Positions 40,127-49,926 of a stretch of DNA of 64,000 nucleotides are shown here, in pieces (the stretch's first letter is position 1; each line of letters starts with the position of its first letter). Location of the stretch: positions 1,240,001 through 1,304,000 of the forward strand of contig CP119076.1 of the NCBI GenBank assembly GCA_029027985.1, written 5' to 3'. Position numbers and translations under genes: made by a program. The stretch comes from Klebsiella aerogenes (GTDB lineage: Bacteria; Pseudomonadota; Gammaproteobacteria; Enterobacterales; Enterobacteriaceae). The notes beneath the pieces are model-generated. The model was not told the DNA's origin and ran no database searches. It saw only the letters and a list, made by a program, of their open reading frames with translations.

Positions 40127-41113
40127 ATGAATACTGAAGCCACTCAAGACCATCAAGAAGCAAACACTACGGGCGCGCGCCTGCGTAACGCCCGCGAACA
40201 ACTCGGACTCAGCCAGCAAGCGGTGGCTGAGCGCTTATGCCTGAAGGTTTCCACGGTTCGTGATATTGAAGAAGATAAGGCGCCAGCCGATCTCGCTTCG
40301 ACCTTCCTGCGCGGCTATATCCGTTCCTACGCTCGCCTCGTACATATTCCGGAAGAAGAACTGCTGCCGATGATGGCGAAACAGACGCCGATTCGCGCCG
40401 CCAAAGTGGCGCCGATGCAGAACTTCTCGCTGGGTAAACGTCGTAAAAAACGCGACGGCTGGTTGATGAGCTTTACCTGGCTGATTTTGTTCGTGGTTGT
40501 CGGCCTGAGCGGCGCATGGTGGTGGCAAGACCATAAAGCGCAGCAGGAAGAGATCACCAGCATGGCCGATCAATCCACGAGCGATCTGAACGGCAGCCAG
40601 TCGATTCCGCTGGATACCGGTTCGGAGAATAACGCGCCGGATACCACTGCCGCCAATAGCAACAGCGCGCCGGTTGATACCTCGACCGCGCCTGCGCCGA
40701 GCGCGCCGGCGGCAACGCCAGCGCCGGTTGATAACAACGCGGTGGTCGCCCCTTCTCAGGCTAACGTCGATACCGCTGCCGCCGCGCCTGCTGCGCCAGC
40801 GCAGACCCCGGCGTTGCCGACCGATCAGGCGAACGCGGCGACGGCGGCTTCCGCTCAGGATCTGGTGATGAACTTCAATGCCGATTGCTGGCTGGAAGTG
40901 AGCGATGCGACCGGTAAAAAACTGTTCAGCGGCCTGCAGCGTAAAGGCGGGAATCTGAACCTGAGCGGTCAGGCGCCGTATAAACTGAAAATCGGCGCGC
41001 CGGCTGCGGTGCAAATCCAGTATCTGGGCAAACCCGTCGATTTGAGTCGTTTTATCAGAACTAACCAGGTTGCGCGTCTGACCCTTAATGCCGAACAATC
41101 ACCGGCGCAGTAA
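40127..41113 (+). CDS. rodZ: Cell-shape protein RodZ
   Basis: Bitopic membrane protein that links MreB to the elongasome. The 328 residues show an N-terminal Cro/C1-type helix-turn-helix ([26 protein letters not shown]) that binds MreB, a juxtamembrane basic stretch ([10 protein letters not shown]), one membrane segment at about 112-131, a Pro/Ala/Thr-rich periplasmic linker of low complexity and a C-terminal beta domain ([19 protein letters not shown]). It is slightly shorter than E. coli RodZ because of the linker. Confidence 0.96.
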   Translation: MNTEATQDHQEANTTGARLRNAREQLGLSQQAVAERLCLKVSTVRDIEEDKAPADLASTFLRGYIRSYARLVHIPEEELLPMMAKQTPIRAAKVAPMQNFSLGKRRKKRDGWLMSFTWLILFVVVGLSGAWWWQDHKAQQEEITSMADQSTSDLNGSQSIPLDTGSENNAPDTTAANSNSAPVDTSTAPAPSAPAATPAPVDNNAVVAPSQANVDTAAAAPAAPAQTPALPTDQANAATAASAQDLVMNFNADCWLEVSDATGKKLFSGLQRKGGNLNLSGQAPYKLKIGAPAAVQIQYLGKPVDLSRFIRTNQVARLTLNAEQSPAQ

Positions 41114-41139
41114 TAGACGGGTAACGCGGGAGATTTTTC

Positions 41140-42261
41140 ATGCATAACCAGGCTCCGATTCAACGTAGAAAATCCAAACGAATTTACGTTGGTAATGTGC
41201 CGATTGGCGATGGGGCTCCCATCGCCGTACAGTCGATGACCAATACTCGCACCACCGATGTGGAAGCGACGGTAAATCAAATCAAAGCTTTAGAGCGCGT
41301 AGGCGCGGACATTGTCCGCGTTTCCGTTCCGACAATGGACGCGGCGGAAGCTTTCAAACTCATCAAGCAGCAGGTTAACGTCCCGCTGGTCGCCGATATC
41401 CACTTTGACTACCGCATCGCGCTGAAAGTCGCGGAATACGGCGTTGATTGCCTGCGTATCAACCCAGGCAACATCGGCAACGAAGAGCGCATCCGCATGG
41501 TTGTTGACTGCGCGCGCGATAAAAACATTCCCATCCGTATCGGCGTCAACGCCGGTTCGCTGGAAAAAGATCTGCAGGAAAAATACGGCGAGCCGACGCC
41601 GCAGGCGCTGCTCGAATCCGCTATGCGCCATGTCGATCATCTCGATCGTCTGAACTTCGATCAGTTTAAAGTCAGTGTAAAAGCCTCCGACGTCTTCCTC
41701 GCGGTCGAATCCTATCGCCTGCTGGCGAAGCAGATCGATCAGCCGCTGCATTTGGGGATCACCGAAGCCGGCGGCGCGCGTAGCGGCGCGGTGAAATCAG
41801 CGATCGGCTTAGGCTTACTGCTTTCCGAAGGGATCGGCGACACGCTGCGTGTTTCGCTGGCGGCGGATCCGGTTGAAGAGATCAAAGTTGGTTTCGATAT
41901 TCTGAAGTCGCTGCGCATTCGCGCCCGCGGCATTAACTTCATCGCCTGCCCAACCTGTTCGCGCCAGGAATTTGACGTGATCGGTACGGTGAACGCGCTG
42001 GAGCAGCGTCTGGAAGATATCATCACCCCGATGGATGTTTCGATCATCGGCTGCGTGGTAAACGGTCCGGGTGAAGCGCTGGTATCCACCCTCGGCGTCA
42101 CCGGCGGCAACAAGAAAAGCGGCCTGTACGAAGACGGCGTGCGCAAAGATCGACTGGACAACAACGATATGATCGACCAGTTGGAAGCGCGTATCCGCGC
42201 GAAAGCAACCATACTGGATGAAGCACGTCGTATTGAAGTTCAGCAGGTTGAAGCAAAATAA
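41140..42261 (+). CDS. ispG: 4-hydroxy-3-methylbut-2-enyl diphosphate synthase IspG
   Basis: Penultimate enzyme of the MEP isoprenoid pathway, turning MEcPP into HMBPP with a [4Fe-4S] cluster. The 373 residues keep the cluster cysteines in [12 protein letters not shown] and [11 protein letters not shown] and the N-terminal TIM-barrel motif [16 protein letters not shown]. It starts 26 bp after rodZ and is followed by the SroE RNA and hisS. Confidence 0.97.
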   Translation: MHNQAPIQRRKSKRIYVGNVPIGDGAPIAVQSMTNTRTTDVEATVNQIKALERVGADIVRVSVPTMDAAEAFKLIKQQVNVPLVADIHFDYRIALKVAEYGVDCLRINPGNIGNEERIRMVVDCARDKNIPIRIGVNAGSLEKDLQEKYGEPTPQALLESAMRHVDHLDRLNFDQFKVSVKASDVFLAVESYRLLAKQIDQPLHLGITEAGGARSGAVKSAIGLGLLLSEGIGDTLRVSLAADPVEEIKVGFDILKSLRIRARGINFIACPTCSRQEFDVIGTVNALEQRLEDIITPMDVSIIGCVVNGPGEALVSTLGVTGGNKKSGLYEDGVRKDRLDNNDMIDQLEARIRAKATILDEARRIEVQQVEAK

Positions 42262-42345
42262 CGTGTTGGGAAGCAATACGCTTCCCGTGTATGATTGAAC
42301 CTGCGGGCGCAACGCGCCGGGGTTCATTTTTATATATAAAGAGAA
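42262..42345 (+). ncRNA. sroE: SroE small RNA, ispG-hisS intergenic
   Basis: E. coli SroE is a roughly 90-nt RNA from exactly this ispG-hisS gap. The gap here holds two strong hairpins: GGGAAGC/GCTTCCC at about 42267-42286, and TGAACC..GGCGC/GCGCC..GGTTCA at about 42294-42326, followed by TTTTTAT. Location and structure fit a processed leader or intergenic RNA. The function is unknown and the exact ends are estimated. Confidence 0.65.
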
Positions 42346-42350
42346 TAAAC

Positions 42351-43625
42351 GTGGCAAAGAACATTCAAGCCATTCGTGGCATGAACGATTATCTGCCGGG
42401 CGAAACCGCTCTCTGGCAGCGCATTGAAGGCTCACTGAAGCAGGTGCTTGGTAGCTACGGTTACAGCGAAATCCGTTTGCCGATTGTAGAGCAGACCCCG
42501 TTATTCAAACGCGCGATCGGCGAAGTGACCGACGTGGTTGAAAAAGAGATGTATACCTTCGAAGACCGCAATGGCGATAGCCTGACGCTGCGTCCGGAAG
42601 GAACGGCGGGCTGTGTACGTGCCGGCATCGAGCATGGTCTGCTGTACAATCAAGAACAGCGTCTGTGGTACGTGGGGCCGATGTTCCGCCACGAACGTCC
42701 GCAGAAAGGCCGCTATCGTCAGTTCCATCAGATTGGTGTGGAAGTCTTTGGCCTGCAGGGGCCGGACATCGACGCCGAGCTTATCATGCTGACGGCGCGC
42801 TGGTGGCGTGAGCTGGGTATCGCTAACCACGTCGCTCTGGAATTAAACTCCATCGGTTCGCTGGAAGCGCGCGCGACCTATCGCGATGCGCTGGTCGCTT
42901 ATCTTGAACAGTATAAAGATAAACTCGACGAAGACTGCAAACGCCGCATGTATACCAACCCGCTGCGCGTGTTGGATTCCAAGAACCCGGAAGTCCAGGC
43001 GCTGCTGAACGATGCGCCGGCGCTGGGTGACTATCTGGATGAGGAATCCAAAGAACACTTTGCCGGGCTGTGCGCGCTGCTTGACGCGGCGGGTATCGGC
43101 TATACCGTCAACCAGCGTCTGGTTCGCGGGCTCGATTATTATAACCGTACCGTGTTCGAGTGGGTGACCACCAGCCTCGGTTCGCAGGGTACCGTCTGCG
43201 CCGGCGGCCGTTACGACGGTCTGGTTGAGCAACTGGGCGGCCGAGCGACCCCGGCGGTAGGCTTCGCGATGGGTCTGGAACGTCTTGTTTTATTGGTTCA
43301 GGCAGTCAATCCGGAATTTAAAGCCGATCCTGTTGTCGATATATACCTGGTAGCCTCCGGTACCGATACTCAGTCTGCGGCAATGCGTCTGGCTGAGCAG
43401 GTTCGCGATGCGCTGCCCGGTGTTAAGCTGATGACCAACCACGGCGGCGGCAACTTTAAGAAGCAGTTCGCCCGCGCCGATAAGTGGGGCGCGCGCGTCG
43501 CACTGGTGGTCGGTGAGTCAGAAATTGCTGACGGAAACGTGGTAGTGAAGGATTTACGCTCAGGTGAGCAAACTACCGTAACGCAGGATAGCGTTGCCGC
43601 GCATTTGCGCACACTTCTGGGTTAA
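42351..43625 (+). CDS. hisS: Histidyl-tRNA synthetase
   Basis: Class II aminoacyl-tRNA synthetase, 424 residues. I chose the GTG at 42351 ([19 protein letters not shown]) because it matches the E. coli N-terminus and has AGAG upstream; the longer frame starting at 42291 reads through the SroE hairpin. Motif 2 ([19 protein letters not shown]), the histidine-specific [14 protein letters not shown] and [13 protein letters not shown], and motif 3 ([12 protein letters not shown]) are intact. It heads hisS-yfgM-bamB. Confidence 0.97.
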   Translation: MAKNIQAIRGMNDYLPGETALWQRIEGSLKQVLGSYGYSEIRLPIVEQTPLFKRAIGEVTDVVEKEMYTFEDRNGDSLTLRPEGTAGCVRAGIEHGLLYNQEQRLWYVGPMFRHERPQKGRYRQFHQIGVEVFGLQGPDIDAELIMLTARWWRELGIANHVALELNSIGSLEARATYRDALVAYLEQYKDKLDEDCKRRMYTNPLRVLDSKNPEVQALLNDAPALGDYLDEESKEHFAGLCALLDAAGIGYTVNQRLVRGLDYYNRTVFEWVTTSLGSQGTVCAGGRYDGLVEQLGGRATPAVGFAMGLERLVLLVQAVNPEFKADPVVDIYLVASGTDTQSAAMRLAEQVRDALPGVKLMTNHGGGNFKKQFARADKWGARVALVVGESEIADGNVVVKDLRSGEQTTVTQDSVAAHLRTLLG

Positions 43626-43658
43626 TTTCCCGGAACCATTAGTCAGGAGAAGGACTGC

Positions 43659-44279
43659 GTGGAAACTTTCAACAACGAAAACGATCAGGTCGACGCCCTT
43701 AAACGCTTCTTTGCCGAGAACGGTAAAGCGTTGGCCGTCGGGGTGATTTTAGGGATCGGCGCCCTGGTTGGCTGGCGCTACTGGACCTCCCACCAGCTGG
43801 ATACGGCCCGGGATTCCTCTTTGGCCTACGAGAATGCGATTTCTGCGCTCAAATCGGACAAGCCTGAGGCGCTGAGCGCGGCGGAGAAATTCGCCGCCGA
43901 CAGCAAAACTACCTATGGCGCGTTCGCGTCCCTCGAGCTGGCGCAGCGTCTGGTCGACAAAAACGATCTGCAGGGTGCTGAAAAGCAGCTGCAGCAGGGC
44001 TTGGCTGCCGCGTCCGACGATAATCTGAAATCGGTTATCAACATGCGTCTGGCGCGTGTACAGCTGCAGCTTAAGCAGCCGGATGCGGCGCTGAAAACCC
44101 TGGAAGGCATTAAAGGCGAAGGCTGGACCGCTATCGTCGCCGATCTGCGCGGTGAAATTCTGCTGAGCAAAGGCGACAAGCAGGGCGCCCGCGCAGCCTG
44201 GGAAGCAGGCGCGAAAAGCGATGCGTCGCCAGCGCTCAGCGAAATGATGCGTATGAAAATAAATAATTTGTCCATCTGA
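43659..44279 (+). CDS. yfgM: YfgM, SecYEG-associated TPR-like protein
   Basis: Inner-membrane protein of 206 residues with a short cytosolic N-terminus, one membrane segment (about 25-42: LAVGVILGIGALVGWRYW) and a periplasmic TPR-like domain. In E. coli it associates with PpiD and the Sec translocon and may hand over outer-membrane clients; it also affects the RcsB response. The start is GTG at 43659 behind AGGAGAAGG. It lies between hisS and bamB in the usual order. Confidence 0.95.
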   Translation: METFNNENDQVDALKRFFAENGKALAVGVILGIGALVGWRYWTSHQLDTARDSSLAYENAISALKSDKPEALSAAEKFAADSKTTYGAFASLELAQRLVDKNDLQGAEKQLQQGLAAASDDNLKSVINMRLARVQLQLKQPDAALKTLEGIKGEGWTAIVADLRGEILLSKGDKQGARAAWEAGAKSDASPALSEMMRMKINNLSI

Positions 44280-44289
44280 GAGGGACTCG

Positions 44290-45468
44290 ATGCAATTGCG
44301 TAAATTACTTTTGCCAGGGCTGCTTTCCGTTACCTTACTGAGCGGTTGCTCGCTGTTTAATAGCGAAGAAGATGTGGTGAAAATGTCGCCGCTGCCGACG
44401 GTGGAAAACCAGTTTACGCCGTCCACGTCCTGGAGCACTTCCGTTGGCGATGGTATCGGTGATTTCTACTCCAACCTGCACCCGGCCTTTGCCGACGGCG
44501 TGGTTTATGCGGCTGACCGTAAAGGCACCGTTAAAGCACTGCACGCTGAAGACGGCAAAGAAGTCTGGTCGGTGAATCTGGCGGAAAAAGACGGCTGGTT
44601 CTCGCGCGCGCCGGCGCTGCTCTCCGGCGGCCTGACGGTTTCTGGCGGCCACGTTTATATCGGTACTGAAAAAGCGCAGCTGTTCGCGTTGAATACCAGC
44701 GACGGTACCGTCGCGTGGCAGAGCCGCGTTGCGGGTGAAGCGATTTCTCGTCCGGTAGTCAGCGATGGCATGGTGCTGGTACATACCAGTAATGGCCAAC
44801 TGCAAGCGCTGAACGAAACCGACGGCGCGGTGAAATGGACCGTGAACCTGGACATGCCAGCGCTCTCCCTGCGCGGTGAATCCGCTCCGGCGACCGCCTA
44901 CGGCGCGGCGATTGTGGGTGGTGATAACGGCCGCGTCAGCGCCGTGCTGATGCAGCAGGGTCAGATGATTTGGCAGCAACGTATTTCTACAGCGACGGGT
45001 CCGACTGAAATCGACCGTCTGAACGACGTGGATACCACCCCGGTTATCGTTAATGGCGTGGTTTACACGCTGGCTTATAATGGCAACCTGACCGCGTTGG
45101 ATCTGCGCAGCGGCCAGATTATCTGGAAACGCGAGCTGGGTTCAGTGAACGATTTCATCGTTGACGGCGACCGTATCTATCTGGTCGATCAGAACGACCG
45201 CCTGCTGGCGCTGACCACTGATGGCGGCGTGACGGTGTGGACCCAGAGCGATCTGCTGCATCGTCTGTTGACCTCTCCGGCGCTGTATAACGGCAGCCTG
45301 GTGGTGGGTGATAGCGAAGGCTACATGCACTGGATTAACCCGGAAGACGGCCACTTTGTGGCGCAGCAGAAAGTCGATAGCTCAGGCTTCCTGACCGATC
45401 CGGTTATTGCCGATGGCCGCCTGCTTATCCAGGCAAAAGACGGTACGCTGTATTCGATCACGCGTTAA
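44290..45468 (+). CDS. bamB: BamB, outer membrane assembly lipoprotein
   Basis: Lipoprotein subunit of the BAM complex. The 392 residues start with a lipoprotein signal (LLPGLLSVTLLSGCSLF, cysteine at about 20) and then form an eight-bladed beta-propeller of PQQ-like repeats (TVKALHAEDGKEVWSV, QLFALNTSDGTVAWQS, NLTALDLRSGQIIWKR). Ser at the position after the cysteine permits outer-membrane sorting. It starts 10 bp after yfgM and ends before a terminator. Confidence 0.97.
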   Translation: MQLRKLLLPGLLSVTLLSGCSLFNSEEDVVKMSPLPTVENQFTPSTSWSTSVGDGIGDFYSNLHPAFADGVVYAADRKGTVKALHAEDGKEVWSVNLAEKDGWFSRAPALLSGGLTVSGGHVYIGTEKAQLFALNTSDGTVAWQSRVAGEAISRPVVSDGMVLVHTSNGQLQALNETDGAVKWTVNLDMPALSLRGESAPATAYGAAIVGGDNGRVSAVLMQQGQMIWQQRISTATGPTEIDRLNDVDTTPVIVNGVVYTLAYNGNLTALDLRSGQIIWKRELGSVNDFIVDGDRIYLVDQNDRLLALTTDGGVTVWTQSDLLHRLLTSPALYNGSLVVGDSEGYMHWINPEDGHFVAQQKVDSSGFLTDPVIADGRLLIQAKDGTLYSITR

Positions 45469-45492
45469 GTCGCGCGGTAGTATCGCTTTAAT

Positions 45493-45528
45493 AAACGGCT
45501 CCTGGCAGACAGGGGCCGTTTTGACTTT
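45493..45528 (+). terminator. Intrinsic terminator after bamB
   Basis: AAACGGCTCCTG and CAGGGGCCGTTT pair with one bulge or mismatch, followed by TGACTTTTTT. It separates bamB from der. Confidence 0.8.
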
Positions 45529-45582
45529 TTTAAAAACCTCGTGAAAACGACGGTGTATTGCAATTTGTATGAGGCATTTAAC

Positions 45583-47061
45583 ATGATACCTGTGGTCGCG
45601 CTTGTCGGGCGCCCTAACGTTGGAAAATCCACGCTCTTCAACCGCTTAACGCGCACTCGTGACGCGTTGGTCGCGGATTTTCCGGGGCTGACTCGTGACC
45701 GTAAGTACGGTCGTGCTGAAGTGGAAGGCCGCGAATTCATCTGTATCGATACCGGCGGTATCGACGGTACGGAAGAAGGCGTGGAAACCCGGATGGCGGA
45801 ACAGTCGCTGTTGGCAATTGAAGAGGCTGACGTCGTGCTGTTTATGGTGGATGCGCGCGCGGGCCTGATGCCAGCGGACTCCGCGATCGCCAAACATCTG
45901 CGTTCTCGCGAAAAACCGACTTTCCTGGTGGCGAACAAAACCGACGGCATCGACGTCGATCAGGCGATGGCCGACTTCTGGTCGCTGGGTCTGGGCGATA
46001 TTTATCCGATCGCCGCTTCGCACGGTCGTGGCGTAACCAGCCTGCTGGAACACGTCCTGCTACCGTGGGTGGATGAAGTTAATCCGCAAGAAGAAGTCGA
46101 TGAAGACGCCGCTTACTGGGCGCAGTTCGAAGCCGAGCAAAATGGCGAAGAGATTGAAGAGCCGGAAGATGACTTCAACCCACAGGATCTGCCTATCAAG
46201 TTGGCGATTGTCGGCCGTCCAAACGTCGGTAAATCCACGCTGACTAACCGCATTCTCGGCGAAGATCGCGTGGTGGTCTACGATATGCCGGGAACCACCC
46301 GCGACAGCATCTACATCCCGATGCAGCGCGACGAGCGCGAGTACGTGCTGATCGATACCGCAGGCGTGCGTAAGCGCGGCAAAATCACCGATGTGGTTGA
46401 GAAATTCTCGGTGATCAAGACCTTGCAGGCCATTGAAGACGCCAACGTGGTGATGCTGGTTATCGATGCCCGTGAAGGCATTTCCGATCAGGACCTGTCG
46501 CTGCTGGGCTTTATCCTTAACAGCGGTCGCTCACTGGTTATCGTGGTCAACAAATGGGATGGCCTGAGCCAGGAAGTGAGAGAGCAGGTGAAAGAAACCC
46601 TCGACTTCCGTCTGGGCTTCATCGACTTTGCCCGCGTGCACTTTATCTCCGCACTGCACGGCAGCGGCGTCGGCAACCTGTTTGAATCCGTTCGCGAAGC
46701 TTACGACAGCGCCACCCGTCGCGTCGGTACCGCCATGCTGACCCGCATTATGACCATGGCGGCGGAAGACCATCAGCCGCCGCTGGTGCGCGGCCGTCGC
46801 GTGAAGCTGAAATATGCGCACGCCGGTGGTTATAACCCGCCGATCGTGGTGATTCACGGCAACCAGGTGAAAGACCTGCCGGATTCCTACAAGCGTTACC
46901 TGATGAATTACTTCCGTAAATCGCTGGATGTCATGGGTACGCCGATTCGCATTCAGTTCAAGGAAGGGGAAAACCCGTTTGCGAATAAGCGCAACACCCT
47001 GACGCCGAACCAGATGCGTAAGCGTAAGCGCTTGATTAAGCACATCAAGAAGAGTAAGTAA
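45583..47061 (+). CDS. der: Ribosome-assembly GTPase Der (EngA)
   Basis: Essential GTPase for 50S subunit maturation with two tandem G domains. ATG 45583 ([17 protein letters not shown]) gives 492 residues, like E. coli Der; the open frame starts 14 codons earlier in non-conserved sequence. Each G domain has P-loop GRPNVGKST and DTGG/DTAG; the NKxD motifs are NKTD and NKWD. An acidic linker ([13 protein letters not shown]) separates them and a KH-like domain closes the protein. Confidence 0.97.
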   Translation: MIPVVALVGRPNVGKSTLFNRLTRTRDALVADFPGLTRDRKYGRAEVEGREFICIDTGGIDGTEEGVETRMAEQSLLAIEEADVVLFMVDARAGLMPADSAIAKHLRSREKPTFLVANKTDGIDVDQAMADFWSLGLGDIYPIAASHGRGVTSLLEHVLLPWVDEVNPQEEVDEDAAYWAQFEAEQNGEEIEEPEDDFNPQDLPIKLAIVGRPNVGKSTLTNRILGEDRVVVYDMPGTTRDSIYIPMQRDEREYVLIDTAGVRKRGKITDVVEKFSVIKTLQAIEDANVVMLVIDAREGISDQDLSLLGFILNSGRSLVIVVNKWDGLSQEVREQVKETLDFRLGFIDFARVHFISALHGSGVGNLFESVREAYDSATRRVGTAMLTRIMTMAAEDHQPPLVRGRRVKLKYAHAGGYNPPIVVIHGNQVKDLPDSYKRYLMNYFRKSLDVMGTPIRIQFKEGENPFANKRNTLTPNQMRKRKRLIKHIKKSK

Positions 47062-47065
47062 TTCA

Positions 47066-47092
47066 AAAACCCGCCCCAGGCGGGTTTTTTTA
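47066..47092 (+). terminator. Intrinsic terminator after der
   Basis: AAAACCCGCC and GGCGGGTTTTTTT form a compact GC stem followed by seven T residues, a strong terminator that isolates der from the next gene. Confidence 0.92.
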
Positions 47093-47128
47093 TTGAAATC
47101 ATTCGTTGCCACCGCGAGGGGGAGAATA

Positions 47129-48229
47129 ATGTCTATAGGATTCGTTGGACTTGGCGCGGTGGTAGAGACCGCATACCTACCGGCACTGCGGCATCTGGCG
47201 CTGCCGCTAACCTGCAGTGGTTTTGATAGCAATCCGGCGCGAAACCTGCCGGGCGTTACCCGGGCGGCATCTCTTTCTGCATTACTGGCTGAACCGCTGG
47301 AGATGCTGTTTATTACCACCGTCTCTTTACAACACCTGCCGGTTCTGGAAGCGGCGCTGGCCACGTCATGTCCGCGCATTGTGGTAGAAAAGCCGATTGT
47401 CGCCAGTCTTGAACAGATTGCGCGATTACGCCAGCTACTGACTGTTCCGGCAAACGCAGCACGGGTATTGGCGCTCGATCACTGGATGGCGCGCGATGGC
47501 GCCTTTAAGCTGGCGTTAGGCCAGTTGGATGCTAACTGGCAGCCGGATAACGGCGCGCGGCTTGTGCAGCCGCCAGTGACGGCGCTACAGGATATTGCGC
47601 GTATCGACGGTTTCCTGCAGGAGCAGAGCGGCTTTAATGCCCTGGGGGAGCCAATTGCGCTTAATTTCGCCACCGGCGAGCCGGACTCCCGGCAGCTGCG
47701 CCATCCGGATGGTGTGGTTCTCGATATCGGCACCCATGTGCTGGCGATGCTGCGTGAGACGGTGCGTTATTGCGGAGGCGACGATGAGCTGCGCTTGTCG
47801 CTCTGCGAGGCGAAAGATCGTCTGGGCCAGCCGATTGCACGCGGCGATAAGCATACCGCTGAAGGCGAAGCGTATTTGCAGGGCGCAGCGGGCGGTATCC
47901 CGCTGCATATCTGGCTGAACAAATATGCCGGTCCGTCAGGCGGGCAGAAGGGGTTGCGGATAACGCTGCGCGATGGGCGGGTGATAAACCACGATCGGCG
48001 TGACAATCGCGAAGTGGTTGAGTTAATCGAAGGTGAACGAATCCAGCGCTGGACGCGGTCGGGAACGATTTATGAACATTGCCTTGGCGGATATATTTTA
48101 ACTGAGCACAGTTTATTCGCACGTGCGCCGCAGGAAATTAGCCGACTCACCCAGCGACGTATCAGAGAAGTCGAACTGCTGTTGCAGCTACAGCAGCAAC
48201 TGCGCGGACCGCACTCACTCGTGACGTGA
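47129..48229 (+). CDS. Gfo/Idh/MocA-family oxidoreductase, accessory
   Basis: A 366-residue NAD(P)-dependent oxidoreductase of unknown substrate. ATG 47129 (MSIGFVGLGAVVETAYLP) has GAGGGGGAG upstream. The Rossmann motif GFVGLGAV is at the N-terminus, the EKP motif (VVEKPIVASLEQ) at about 97-108, and the family D-x-G-x-H (VVLDIGTHVLAML) mid-protein. A D-H-W element (LALDHWMARDG) recalls the glucose-6-phosphate dehydrogenase DHY motif. E. coli K-12 has der next to yfgJ, so this gene is extra here. Base composition does not look foreign. Confidence 0.82.
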   Translation: MSIGFVGLGAVVETAYLPALRHLALPLTCSGFDSNPARNLPGVTRAASLSALLAEPLEMLFITTVSLQHLPVLEAALATSCPRIVVEKPIVASLEQIARLRQLLTVPANAARVLALDHWMARDGAFKLALGQLDANWQPDNGARLVQPPVTALQDIARIDGFLQEQSGFNALGEPIALNFATGEPDSRQLRHPDGVVLDIGTHVLAMLRETVRYCGGDDELRLSLCEAKDRLGQPIARGDKHTAEGEAYLQGAAGGIPLHIWLNKYAGPSGGQKGLRITLRDGRVINHDRRDNREVVELIEGERIQRWTRSGTIYEHCLGGYILTEHSLFARAPQEISRLTQRRIREVELLLQLQQQLRGPHSLVT

Positions 48230-48264
48230 TAAACTCGCGGTATTGACTGCAAGAAGGAGCCATT

Positions 48265-48486
48265 ATGGAACTCAATTGTCCCGTTTGCCACGGCCCGCTG
48301 GAAGCGCAGGGCAACAGCGCCCGTTGCGCCCACTGCAAGAAAGATTTTGTCGTGGAAGCACGTTGCCCGGATTGTCACCAGCTACTGGAGGTGTTGAAGG
48401 CCTGCGGCGCGGTGGATTATTTCTGCCAGCACGGTCACGGCCTGATATCGAAAAAGCGCGTTGAGTTTGTGCCGGTTGAATCTTAA
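48265..48486 (+). CDS. yfgJ: YfgJ, zinc-ribbon protein
   Basis: A 73-residue protein with three Cys pairs (CPVC, CAHC, CPDC) plus a C-terminal CQHGHG, fitting a double zinc ribbon. The C-terminal half LKACGAVDYFCQHGHGLISKKRVEF is almost identical to E. coli YfgJ. Its function is unknown. AAGGAG precedes the ATG. It converges on the emfourin-like gene with a 4-bp overlap of stop codons. Confidence 0.93.
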   Translation: MELNCPVCHGPLEAQGNSARCAHCKKDFVVEARCPDCHQLLEVLKACGAVDYFCQHGHGLISKKRVEFVPVES

Positions 48487-48821
48487 TCGCTGGTACAGTC
48501 TTCACCGTCGCGCCAGAGATTGACCAACGCGACTGGCGCTCGCTCCTCAGGGATCAGGACGATCAAACGGCTATAGCGCTGTTCGCTGATTATCTGAATA
48601 CGATAGAAACGCTGGTCGCCGCGGCCCGGCGAGTCGGGCTGCCCTGGCGGTTTACCCAGCGGCAGCGATTGCTGGAGGATTTCGGCGATCCGCTGCTTTT
48701 GTTGGTCGTTGAGTTGGGAAACGACAATTTTACGCATGCCGCTTAGCGTTGGGAGCCAGGCGACTCCGCCCTCGCGCGCCAGTTCAATGATCGCATCATC
48801 GCTGAGGCTAAGTAGGTTCAT
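48483..48821 (-). CDS. Emfourin-like inhibitor of the protealysin-type protease
   Basis: A 112-residue protein without signal peptide. I chose ATG 48821 (MNLLSLSDDAIIELAREGG) because its ATGA overlaps the stop codon of the upstream protease gene, a typical coupling. Size, position and the conserved LAREGGVAWLPTL and FYRIQIISE blocks fit emfourin, the proteinaceous inhibitor encoded beside protealysin in Serratia proteamaculans. It would keep the cytosolic protease in check. The match rests on context and memory of the family, not a search. Confidence 0.8.
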   Translation of the reverse strand: MNLLSLSDDAIIELAREGGVAWLPTLSGMRKIVVSQLNDQQKQRIAEILQQSLPLGKPPGQPDSPGRGDQRFYRIQIISEQRYSRLIVLIPEERAPVALVNLWRDGEDCTSD

Positions 48822-49846
48822 GGCGTGACTCCGACGCTTTTCCATGCGTTGGTAATGGCATCGGCAACATCTTTGTCGAAACGCTTCTCCCCATGATGAA
48901 TGGTCATCCGGGCAAAAGCGGCAAAATCCGCATTTTTCGCCAGTGATGGGTCGCACACGGCGTCGTACCAGGCATATCCCGCTTTCTCCCAGGAAAAGCC
49001 GCCGAGTGCGCTGGCAGCAAGATAAAACGCGTGATTGGGGATCCCGGAATTTATGTGCACGCCGCCGTTGTCCTGTTGCGTATGAACGAAATCTTTCATA
49101 TGCGCGGGTTGCGGATCTTTGCCCAGTACCGGATCATCAAAGGCGGTTCCCGGATGCACCATAGAGCGCAGACCTTTGCCGTGAATGCCTTTAGCAAGCA
49201 ACCCCTCGCCGATAAGCCAGTCTGCTTTATCCGCCGTTTGCTGGCGTTGGTATTGTTTGACCAGCGAACCAAAGACATCTGATAACGATTCGTTCAGCGC
49301 GCCGGATTGTTCAAAGTAGATAAGCCCCGCTTCACTCTCGGTGACGCCGTGGCTTAATTCATGCGCCACCACATCAACGGCGATGGTGAAGCGATTAAAA
49401 ATCTCGCCATCACCGTCGCCGAATACCATTTGCTGTCCATTCCAGAACGCATTTTGATATTCATGGCCATAATGGACTGTTCCGGTCAGCTTCAGCCCTT
49501 GATTGTCCAGTGAATCACGCCGATAGATTTTCCAAAAGAACTCATGGGTGATGCCGAGATACGCATAAGCTTCATCCACGGCAACGTCGCCATTGGAGGG
49601 TTGCCCCTCAAAACGAACCTGAATGCCGGGGAGCTCTTGAGTTTGTTGGCCGTCATAAATATCACGCTCAAGCAGCCCTGGCGTGGTGACATGCGCGGCG
49701 GCAGGTCTGCCTGGCACATGCGCCATTAAGCTCTGTACGTGGCTGAGCGTCTGCTGTGCGCAGCGCTGCTGCTGGCGGGAACCATGGTCGACAATGCGGC
49801 GCAGAATGTAGGGTGGAATAACGTAACGAGGATAAGCATCGGACAT
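48818..49846 (-). CDS. Protealysin-like M4 (thermolysin family) metalloprotease
   Basis: A 342-residue zinc protease. The active site HELSH is at 162-166 (VVAHELSHGVTE), the third zinc ligand Glu186 in GALNESLSD, and the substrate-stabilising His in GGVHINSGIPNHAF. There is no Sec signal; instead a short N-terminal propeptide of about 50 residues has the PPYILRRI motif characteristic of protealysin precursors. Protealysin-type enzymes are cytosolic in their host and are linked to cleavage of actin and host-cell entry in Serratia. The gene is 80 bp downstream of xseA and overlaps its inhibitor gene by 4 bp. Confidence 0.92.
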   Translation of the reverse strand: MSDAYPRYVIPPYILRRIVDHGSRQQQRCAQQTLSHVQSLMAHVPGRPAAAHVTTPGLLERDIYDGQQTQELPGIQVRFEGQPSNGDVAVDEAYAYLGITHEFFWKIYRRDSLDNQGLKLTGTVHYGHEYQNAFWNGQQMVFGDGDGEIFNRFTIAVDVVAHELSHGVTESEAGLIYFEQSGALNESLSDVFGSLVKQYQRQQTADKADWLIGEGLLAKGIHGKGLRSMVHPGTAFDDPVLGKDPQPAHMKDFVHTQQDNGGVHINSGIPNHAFYLAASALGGFSWEKAGYAWYDAVCDPSLAKNADFAAFARMTIHHGEKRFDKDVADAITNAWKSVGVTP

Positions 49847-49926
49847 ATCACGCTCCTTAGCCGGATAAACCGTTTTACAAGGGCATGACAGCAGTATAGT
49901 TATCCTCGTATGCGATGGGGCGATTA

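Noticed and set aside
40670-40860. Tandem repeat or mobile element in the Ala/Pro-rich part of rodZ
   Set aside because: The low-complexity stretch is the normal periplasmic linker of RodZ and varies in length among species.
42291-42350. The longer N-terminus of hisS from an upstream ATG
   Set aside because: It would translate through the SroE hairpin and does not match the known HisS N-terminus; the GTG at 42351 does.
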